DNA from: Toxorhynchites rutilus septentrionalis
Taxonomy: Eukaryota > Arthropoda > Insecta > Diptera > Culicidae
Reading direction: 5' to 3'
Length of the DNA stretch: 64,000 bases
NCBI RefSeq assembly: GCF_029784135.1
Contig: NC_073746.1
Coordinates: 305,366,665 to 305,430,664 of the forward strand
In this document: positions 57,723-64,000 of the stretch, one piece after another
Layout of the letters: each line of letters starts with the position of its first letter
Position numbering within the stretch: position 1 is the stretch's first letter
Position numbers and translations under genes: made by a program
The notes under the pieces: generated by a model
Database searches by the model: none
Seen by the model: only the letters and a program-made list of their open reading frames with translations
Told to the model about the DNA's origin: nothing

Positions 57723-58784
57723 CTACAAAATTGTCTTTAATACTAGAAGCATTGAGATGACAAGGGTTCTGATGGAGTCGGAAACATTAAAACACTTGAA
57801 GATTTGGTCCAAAAGGTCAGACAACTTTATAAATCCCGATTGGGAAGTTGAACTGGACGGAATAACAGGGACAGTTGGGGTTTTTGATGTCCCCTCGAGT
57901 GCTGGGCCATTCGAAGGTGAATTATTCCCACGGAAACCAGGAGGAACCTGATTTTGCTTGTCCGCTGCACTCGATTTTTTAGGCATGCTAACAGGGTGTA
58001 TCACCGGAGGGGCTTGTCCTTGAACTTTGGGAGTGGTCACATTTTTGCGCCGGGGATTCCCTTGGAAAATGAACGGTGTGCCCCCGTTAGCTGTGTCCGC
58101 TTCTATTTCGTCAACGGGCAACGTGGCGAAGACATTTTGTGTGTTGATTGGTTGTTGTTGTTGGGCCAGTGGAGAAGCGCCCTTTAAGATATCCGCAAAA
58201 GTGCGTTTCGAGCGTTCCTTCAAAGAGCGCTTCTGTTTCTCCCAGCGACTCTTGTAATTTTCACAAACTGAGAGCTCGTGTGGGGATCCCCCGCAATATG
58301 GACATTTATGCTCAGTCGCACTGCAGGATTTCCCCTCATGTTGCTCTCCGCAAGTGGCACAGCGCTCCTTGTTGGCACAATAATCCGAAGTGTGACCAAC
58401 TGACTTGCATTTGTTGCAAGTCATGGGCTTTGGCACGAAGAGTCGCACAGGTAGTCTCAATTTGTCCACCATAACGTAGTCAGGGAGGGCGGCACCAGCA
58501 AAGGTGACTCGAAACGAGTCGGACGGCGTAAATTTAGTTTGGTCCCCATCATGGGAAAGTTTCCCGAGTTGGCGACAGTCCAAGATTTTCACTTCCATTG
58601 AGGGGAGCTTCTTGAACTTGCCTTTTCCTTCTGCTTTTATTTGTTCACTCGTCAGACCCGTTTCAGTTATCACCCCCTCAATTTCTACGTTATGGGAGGG
58701 TATAAATGTTCGATATTCGAGAGTGAAATGTTGATCAGCAACAATCTCGTTTGCGTGTTTCCGTTCATTCACGACAACTCGCAA
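57723..58784 (-). CDS. ORF1 (gag-like) of the I-clade element, 5'-truncated, 353 codons open
   Basis: Nucleic-acid-binding ORF1 protein that would package element RNA. The similarity begins upstream of this Met, at VRPNKL near 58797, so the real N-terminus is missing and the Met is internal. The conserved block SDSFRVTFAGAALPDYV (88-104) precedes three zinc knuckles: C123-C126-H131-C136, C142-C145-H149-C154 (spacing CX2CX3HX4C) and C161-C164-H169-C174. A basic stretch KRSLKERSKRTFAD follows, then a Pro/Ser/Gln-rich tail. The frame has no stop, in contrast to ORF2. With no promoter or start region it is unlikely to be expressed as such. Confidence 0.85.
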   Translation of the reverse strand: MRVVVNERKHANEIVADQHFTLEYRTFIPSHNVEIEGVITETGLTSEQIKAEGKGKFKKLPSMEVKILDCRQLGKLSHDGDQTKFTPSDSFRVTFAGAALPDYVMVDKLRLPVRLFVPKPMTCNKCKSVGHTSDYCANKERCATCGEQHEGKSCSATEHKCPYCGGSPHELSVCENYKSRWEKQKRSLKERSKRTFADILKGASPLAQQQQPINTQNVFATLPVDEIEADTANGGTPFIFQGNPRRKNVTTPKVQGQAPPVIHPVSMPKKSSAADKQNQVPPGFRGNNSPSNGPALEGTSKTPTVPVIPSSSTSQSGFIKLSDLLDQIFKCFNVSDSIRTLVISMLLVLKTIL

Positions 58785-58992
58785 TTTGTTCGGTCTAACC
58801 CGAAATAGAAAAAGAAAAAAATATAGAAAAGAATATTTCTAATTTATTAGAAAAAAAAGAAAAAATATTTCTAATTTATTGTCTTGTTTATAGTAAATAG
58901 GCTCTTTCAATATGTTTGTCGTGTTATACCACCATGTTCATGAAATTTTATGAATTTTGATTATAATTTTTTTTCAACAACTTTTCCAAATA

Positions 58993-59828
58993 CAGGTCAG
59001 ACTCGATTATATACAGAGTCGATTATATGTGATTCAATTATATACTATTTTGGACTCTTTTATATACAATTTGAAAAAAAATATTTTTTTTTATATTTCA
59101 AATATGACTTACTTCACGAAAAATTATTACCTTCCAACGTTAAGGTGAAATTTAAGTGGCTTTTATATCTACAGTGGGGTCAAAATCGTTATTTTTGGAG
59201 ATTTGGGTTGAATTGTCACTAGGAATTGTTTATATCGATATTGCAGCAAAATTAAGAGGTTGAGTGTCAAAGATCAAATTGTAGTGCGGTTAGAGAGCTT
59301 TAATCTAATTGATAGAAACAATCAAGTTCAATATGAATTTTCAGGAGGAAATTGATAATAACACATTAAAAATTACTAACTTTGAAGTTTTTCACTTCCA
59401 AAATGTCATCTAAATCCACTAATTAAGATGTTTCACAACTATATTTTGTACCAAATTTTCTCATCTTTCTGATGGAAATAACTGAATCGTCTTCTGTAGC
59501 GTACTTTTTAATGTAGTGCCACTTTGAGGCAACTGAGTCCGAAACAAACAAAAACTTGTATAACTCTGTCATTGTTGAAATTCGAACATATGCGTAGAAA
59601 GATTTCTTTCATCAAATATGATTCTCTATCACTTCTCGAATGAATCCGGATTTTTTATATGAGAAAGTTATTTTATGATTTTAAGGGGATGAATCAAAAA
59701 TCAAATTCTTCTTTTACATTCAACTAAAACTAAAAATATATACATAAAAAACGATTAAAAAATATTTTTTGACTCGATTATATACAGTGAAAATAAATCC
59801 GAAACTGTATATAATCGAGTCCGCCCTG
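58993..59828. mobile_element. pogo-like MITE with CAG...CTCGATTATATACAG ends
   Basis: The left end CAGGTCAGACTCGATTATAT and the inverted right end CAGGGCGGACTCGATTATAT are flanked by TA (58991-58992 and 59829-59830). A second inner copy of the motif, GACTCGATTATATACAG, lies near each end. The CAG...CTCGATTAT form resembles pogo/Tigger termini. The 836-bp interior has no gene. It is inserted in the central part of the foldback element. Confidence 0.85.
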
Positions 59829-59830
59829 TA

Positions 59831-59938
59831 CATCATTATGGTAAAAAATATATGTTTAGGAGTTAGGGTTAATACAAAACGTAACGATAATGTTTTCCAA
59901 CGTAACTCCTAAACATATAGTTTTGCCATTATGATGTA
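59831..59938. repeat. Central hairpin of the foldback element
   Basis: Arms of about 34 bp (TATATGTTTAGGAGTT at 59849-59864 against AACTCCTAAACATATA at 59904-59919, extended outward by CATCATTATGG/CCATTATGATG) surround a 39-bp loop. Confidence 0.85.
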
Positions 59939-60531
59939 TTTGGAAAAGTTATTGAAAAGTATAAGCACATTCATAAAATTTCATGAACATGGCGGTATAA
60001 CACGACAAACATATTAAAAGAGTCTATTTACTATAAGAGACAAGAAATTATGAATATTTTTTTAAATATCTCGAGAATGGCAGCATTCAAAAGGAGATTG
60101 TTAAGAGCTTTTTTGTTTTAAATCACATAAGAATTCACAATTTAAAAAAAAATTAAATTTTCTACGTGATTTTTATTTTATATGAAAAAAAGTACTTTAA
60201 ATATTGCAAATAAATACTTTTTTGTAAATAAAAAAAAAGTACTATGTTTTTTCTCAGTGTATATTTTTTCACATTTTAACACCAATACTCTACAACTCTT
60301 TCTAAGACACTATTTCGGTACAACTCATAGTTTTTGAGATATAAATTATCAAAGATTTCTCTTACTAAAATCGATACGCCCTTTTCAAAAGTTACACTTT
60401 AATCAAAAAACACCCAAATGCTGTGGAAAACTCATATTTCCTCCAACCCAAACGAAATACAAACTTTTGTTCGAATAAAAAAAACAAATTTTTAAAATAT
60501 GCATTTTCAGTTCGATTTCATTTGGAATTGC

Positions 60532-61317
60532 ACATTTGTGGCTAAACACATCACTAACCGCACAAGCCCTTTTACCACCACAAAATCGATCACTCGTTTC
60601 GGTTTCATGTGCGGGAAGAGTGACTAACGTTGGCTCTCCCGCTGATGAACTAGGTGATGCATGATAAACCTCGATTCCACCACGTTTTAATCATAAAACT
60701 GCGTTTTTGTGAATGTTGCGTAAATTGGCAAAAGTGTGGAACACTTTCACATAGCAGGACAATAATTATTCAGCCTTTGAAGTTAATTAAAGTCCTGCCG
60801 CTGCACTGAAGATTAAAGATGTCTTTCTCAGATGGATGCTACTTGCCGTGTTCATTCGTTTATGTAAATCGGTTTGTTCACGACGAAATCTGATTTGCGT
60901 CATAGAAATGACACTTTTAGGTCACCCTGTTTTACCCAAAATTGATTCTCAGATTTTGAGAGGATATTCCAAATCGGTGAGCACGCACGAGCGAAGAAAA
61001 TTTTGCATATTAATTGGAGCGGCATATGTGGGCTTGCTACAATATTTTACAGTTCATTTGATTTTGTTGAAGAGAGAGAAGATAATACCCGTAAACAGGG
61101 TTGCACATTTAATTCTGTAAAATTTACTGAAAAAATCTGTACATCTGTATATTTAGCCAAAAAATCTGTATAAAAAATCTGTATCGAAAAGTTGGGGGAA
61201 AATAATGAAAATAAACGTTTTTTTTTCACGTTGAACTTATTTTACTTATTTGTGGGTTGTTAAAGTCGTGTCGATACAACAAAATAAATAATAGAAATGT
61301 TGTTCACCTCTGAATTG
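60532..61317. other. Unique spacer, no gene recognised
   Basis: Moderately GC-rich to 61100, then AT-rich with repeated AAAATCTGTA words near 61120-61190. Open frames of 60-94 codons have no motifs. Confidence 0.45.
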
Positions 61318-61393
61318 TACATGGTCTTTCAGACTAAACGCTCACGCAAAAAAAAATCGAATAGCTCCTTATAATTTTTTTTTCGCTCTATCG

Positions 61394-61723
61394 ATGGTAA
61401 CACTGCATTTCCCACTTCGGGACGATAATATTCGGCTACTCGTTCAGCCTGATCGGATGGTTTTTAGTGTCAAGATGTACAATTTACAAGAACGTGTATT
61501 TTTAGTGAAATCGTATTACTCGGGCAACCGAAGCCTTAATGAAACTTTGTCCTCTTATGGTAAGAATTTCAACATTTCTCGTCATCGATTACTTCCTCTG
61601 GGGTACGTGAAGGACCGTTGCTATGTTAATAAGCCACAAAATTTGGAGGACCCTCAAGAAGAAATAACTCGGATTAGAGTTATTTTTTTTTTTTTTTTAA
61701 TCCAAAATATATATTTTTATTAA
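61394..61723 (+). pseudogene. Fused transposase remnant: N-terminal HTH joined to C-terminal tail
   Basis: The frame includes MYNLQERVFLVKSYYSGNRS...YGKNFNISRHRL, the N-terminal helix-turn-helix (DUF4817-like) region of a group of insect Tc1/mariner-type transposases. It then passes directly to LGYVKDRCYVNKPQNLEDPQ, the segment just after the catalytic domain in the same proteins. The whole DDE domain is missing without loss of frame. The last residues before the stop (IFFFFLIQNIYF) come from the inserted LINE tail. Before that insertion the frame would have continued from 63510 to a stop at about 63584. The encoded product could have bound transposon ends without cutting. Confidence 0.72.
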
Positions 61724-62175
61724 GGCTCATATGGCGTCAGCCTAACGGGGCCGAGAGTTGAATATTTCGACAATGTTTGCTTACAACTATGTTAGTAATA
61801 TGTAACCGATTACTCGCGGTTGGCTCGAGGTTAGTATTACAAGTGTTCTCATAATTGGTATGTTGCAGTCTTCGATGCTCTGTACGTGTGCCCGACACGG
61901 GATACCTCCTATTGGGATGCAGCTGACCATTAATCAGCAACGCCCCCCCTAGTCTGTACCCCATATCTAGCGTGGTGCGTCTTTCTCGACTCGAGGAATC
62001 CAGGATAGAATGGTCACTAGCCGGCGCAATCATCAGCTCGTGTAGAGTTGTCATGAGCGGTACAACCTTTGGCTCTTGTTGAATGATCAGTGGACTGCAC
62101 AACCTTTGGCCCGTGTATCTGTAAAGAGTGTGTGTATGTATTGCCGCGACTAAGTAAAAGTTTATCGTTTGGATA

Positions 62176-63473
62176 AAGGGTGTGTCACATCAAATTGCAT
62201 CACGGAAAAAACGATGTAGAAATTTAATTTTTAGGAATTATATCTTCAGCTTTCGCTTTAAAATCAGATAAGAGTGTATAGATCACGTTGGCCATGCTTC
62301 ACTGTCAATTTTTCGTACATTTGGAAAAATGTCGTCGAACGAAAAAGAGCGTCGTGAATTAATCCTGTGCACTCATTTCGAGAATCCGGAGTTGTCACAT
62401 CGGGACATCGGTAAGATGCTGGGAATCGTCCAATCCACGGTCAGCAGAGTACTAAAACTATACTTCGAGAACCTAACCATCGACCGGAAGGTGAAGAACG
62501 GCAAAAATGGATGCTCCGTCAGTGAAAAAGATCACAAGCGCGTAGTTAAGCAGTTTAGACGTGATCCGAGAAGTTCGGTCCGGGATGTCGCCAATAAGCT
62601 GAATTTGTCAAGTTCATTCGTCCAGCGGACCAAGCAGCGGGAGGGCCTGCGTACATACAAGGTTCAGAAGGCTCCTAACCGCGACGAAAGGCAAAACATG
62701 GTGGGCAAGACGCGAGCCCGGAAGCTGTACACCGAAATGCTGACGAAGCCGCATTGCCTGGTAATGGACGACGAAACCAACGTCAAAGCGGACTTTCGTC
62801 TGCTGCCGGGCCTGTTGTTCTTCTCCGCAGAGGACAAATTCAGCGTTCCGGAGGAGATTCGCAAGCAGAAACTATCCAAGTTTGCCAAAAAGTACATGGT
62901 GTGGCAAGCGATCTGCTCTTGCGGAAAGCGGAGCGCCCCCTTCGTGATGACCGGCACGGTAAACGGGCAGGTTTACCTTAAGGAGTGCCTACAGAAGCGC
63001 TTACTATCACTATTGAAGCAGCACGAGGGCTCGACCATCTTCTGGCCGGATCTCGCTTCGTGCCACTATTCAAAGGACGTGTTGGAGTGGTACGAAGCCA
63101 ACGGGGTCACCTTCGTGCTAAAGGAAATGAACCCGCCCAATACGCCGGAGCTTCGCCCAATAGAGAAATATTGGGCGATTATGAAGCAGGCCCTCCGGAA
63201 GAACCCAAAAGTTGTTAAATCGGAGGGTGACTTCAAGAGAAAATGGATTTCTGTTCAAAAAAAACTACAACCTGACGTTGTACAGAACCTCATGGACGGG
63301 GTAAAGAGGAAGGTACGAGCATACGGGCTTGGGCTCGAAGTATGAAAAATAGAAAATGCCAAAAGTTGTTCAATAGTTTTTATTTTACTGTCTAAAATTT
63401 TCAAAAGGATCGGTCTACTGGGTGAATTTCTATAGCGTTTTTTCCGTGATGCAATTTGATGTGACACACCCTT
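62176..63473 (+). mobile_element. DD37E transposon copy C, potentially autonomous
   Basis: Inverted ends match copies A and B with single substitutions (AACGATGTAG on the left, CTATAGAAAT on the right). TA flanks the element at 62174-62175 and 63474-63475. It is 1298 bp, the same length as copy B, and encodes an uninterrupted transposase. Confidence 0.96.
62329..63345 (+). CDS. DD37E (ITmD37E-type) transposase, intact
   Basis: Cut-and-paste transposase of 338 residues, acting in the nucleus on the element's inverted ends. The start MSSNEKERRE is shared by all three copies, and the first ATG follows the 5' UTR by about 150 bp from the element end. Two helix-turn-helix segments lie at about 18-45 (ELSHRDIGKMLGIVQSTVSR) and 82-102 (SVRDVANKLNLSSSFVQ). 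The catalytic triad is D148 (VMDDET), D241 (WPDLASCHYS) and E279 (LRPIEKYW); the count from D241 to E279 is 37 residues, which defines the DD37E group known from mosquitoes. Codon 193 is Gln, where copies A and B have a stop. Several residues differ from A and B (N151 for Y, L158 for Q, L264 for P), so activity is not assured. Confidence 0.93.
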   Translation: MSSNEKERRELILCTHFENPELSHRDIGKMLGIVQSTVSRVLKLYFENLTIDRKVKNGKNGCSVSEKDHKRVVKQFRRDPRSSVRDVANKLNLSSSFVQRTKQREGLRTYKVQKAPNRDERQNMVGKTRARKLYTEMLTKPHCLVMDDETNVKADFRLLPGLLFFSAEDKFSVPEEIRKQKLSKFAKKYMVWQAICSCGKRSAPFVMTGTVNGQVYLKECLQKRLLSLLKQHEGSTIFWPDLASCHYSKDVLEWYEANGVTFVLKEMNPPNTPELRPIEKYWAIMKQALRKNPKVVKSEGDFKRKWISVQKKLQPDVVQNLMDGVKRKVRAYGLGLEV

Positions 63474-63683
63474 TAGGAGGGATATGAAACGTACCATCGG
63501 ATTAGAGTTGTGCGTGAAAGATTTTGTTCACCGTTTAAAATGCGTTATCGAAAAAAAGGGGTGGTCAATTCGAAAATATCCTAAAATAAGCTTTATTTTG
63601 GTTTTTAAAAAATTAAAATCGGTTCACTTTTGTAGAAGTTATTAAAATTTGTTGCGTGAGCGTTTTATCAGAAAGACCCTGTA

Positions 63684-64000
63684 TGATGTTTACACATGGT
63701 TTGAACTTTGCCTTCAAATTTTCCTTCAATTTCATTTTTGACGTTCCTCCTCGAGCCGATGTATAGTTCTTCGCTTTCAAAATAGAGTCCATAATTGTGA
63801 GAGCCCACCGATTTCCGGACTTTGTTTTGTTGGCATTATAAACGGAAGATATTCGCTCAACACATTTGAAATTTGAAAATTATCAAAAAATGTCTTACAA
63901 ACGACTTTAGCAGTGGATACAAAAATTTCCCATCCCATTTTTGGCATCCAACAGCTGGGCTCAAGTTATGTGTGAGTCACTCAATTTTTGCCCCAAAAGT
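63684..64000. other. Spacer to window end, no gene recognised
   Basis: No repeat ends or convincing frames are visible in this short stretch. Confidence 0.5.

Larger units (their letters stand above)
53733..58797 (-). mobile_element. I-clade non-LTR retrotransposon, 5'-truncated, most complete copy
   Basis: Minus-strand element with a 3' A-tract (T-run 53733-53743), a 3' UTR, ORF2 with endonuclease, RT, RNase H and finger, and a partial ORF1 with three CCHC knuckles. RNase H plus this ORF1 points to the I clade, similar to mosquito MosquI-type elements. The sequence stops in ORF1 at VRPNKL (about 58797), where family members normally have more N-terminal sequence, so it is 5'-truncated. Target duplications were not resolved because both flanks are A/T runs. 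Confidence 0.88.
43162..60531. mobile_element. Foldback MITE split by retrotransposon insertion and array growth
   Basis: The left arm at 43162 (GCAATTCCAAATGAAATCGA, AAGGGCGTATCGAATTTAG) and the right arm ending at 60531 (TTGGAATTGC) correspond to the two ends of the complete family member at 25411-26363. The central part is at 58830-58990 and 59831-60100, including a hairpin centre (59831-59864 against 59904-59938). The retrotransposon (to 58797), the tandem array and a pogo-like MITE (58993-59828) lie between the arms. Extra left arms at 48254 and 53180 were copied with units 2 and 3. Confidence 0.8.
61682..63496 (-). mobile_element. LINE 3' tail fragment with 13-bp target duplications, interrupted by DD37E
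   Basis: A minus-strand poly-A (T-run 61683-61698) marks the 3' end. TCGGATTAGAGTT occurs immediately outside both ends (61669-61681 and 63497-63509), a clear target duplication from target-primed reverse transcription. The tail shares CCGATTACTCGCGGT-GGCTCGAG with the 3' UTR of the I-clade element at 48930-48965, so it is a related family. The 121-codon minus frame at 61737-62102 is 3' UTR. The fragment is severely 5'-truncated. DD37E copy C lies at 62176-63473 within it. Confidence 0.87.
61320..63681 (+). mobile_element. Internally deleted IS630/Tc1-type transposon, outermost of three nested elements
   Basis: The left end CATGGTCTTTCAGACTAAAC and the inverted right end CAGGGTCTTTCTGATAAAAC continue with GCTCACGCAA on both sides. 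TA flanks both ends (61318-61319 and 63682-63683). Excluding the insertions, the element is only about 535 bp and encodes a transposase N-terminus fused to a C-terminus. It is split at 61681/63497 by a LINE tail, which is itself split by a DD37E copy. Confidence 0.88.

Noticed and set aside
61737..62102. 121-codon minus frame
   Set aside because: It lies in the 3' UTR of the LINE tail between its poly-A and 5' truncation point, and shows no protein similarity I recognise.

Overview
The window looks like AT-rich nuclear DNA of a culicine mosquito, most likely Aedes. That call rests on the element types: DD37E (ITmD37E-type) transposons, an I-clade non-LTR retrotransposon with an RNase H domain and a three-knuckle ORF1, mariners, and many TA-flanked MITEs. 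I find no convincing host protein gene, rRNA or tRNA. Nearly everything readable is a mobile element, usually broken and often nested in another. The GC-richer stretches without repeats may be intron or intergenic host DNA.

Layout, left to right. 1-1245: mariner whose 5' end lies outside the window. 1331-1815: MITE-like inverted repeat. 2497-4807: non-autonomous Ty3/gypsy-type LTR element with ATAAC target duplications, a tRNA-Arg-type primer site, a 35-bp tandem array and a broken integrase tail. 5.0-7.7 kb: MITE fragments and a LINE ORF1 remnant. 11154-11410: pentamer array. 11543-12816: second mariner. 14866-16162 and 20658-21955: two dead DD37E copies; the second lies inside a larger inverted-repeat element (18224-22152, TTA duplications) that also carries a hexamer array. 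24491-26558: TA-flanked element holding a complete foldback MITE. 27.2-29.6 kb: two members of a MITE family with a GACGTAG-GA-CTACGTC palindrome, one holding a LINE remnant and the other a TATA+Inr core promoter. 32244-33018: long-arm foldback element. 34976-35910: hAT-like fragment with a BED-finger remnant. 36.4-36.8 kb: a different mariner. 37.96-38.48 kb: 110-bp repeats and a 46-bp hairpin. 39594-40733: a 1.14-kb heptamer array.

The right third is built on a foldback element (arms 43162 onward and to 60531) that received a 5'-truncated I-clade retrotransposon on the minus strand and a pogo-like MITE. The 3' two thirds of the retrotransposon plus 1.7 kb of flank then became a three-unit tandem array (5093, 4926 and 4926 bp). 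At 61320-63681 three elements are nested: an internally deleted IS630/Tc1-type transposon, split by a LINE tail with 13-bp target duplications, split in turn by a DD37E copy with an intact 338-residue transposase (62329-63345). That transposase is the only full-length plausible protein gene in the window and could in principle mobilise the two dead DD37E copies.
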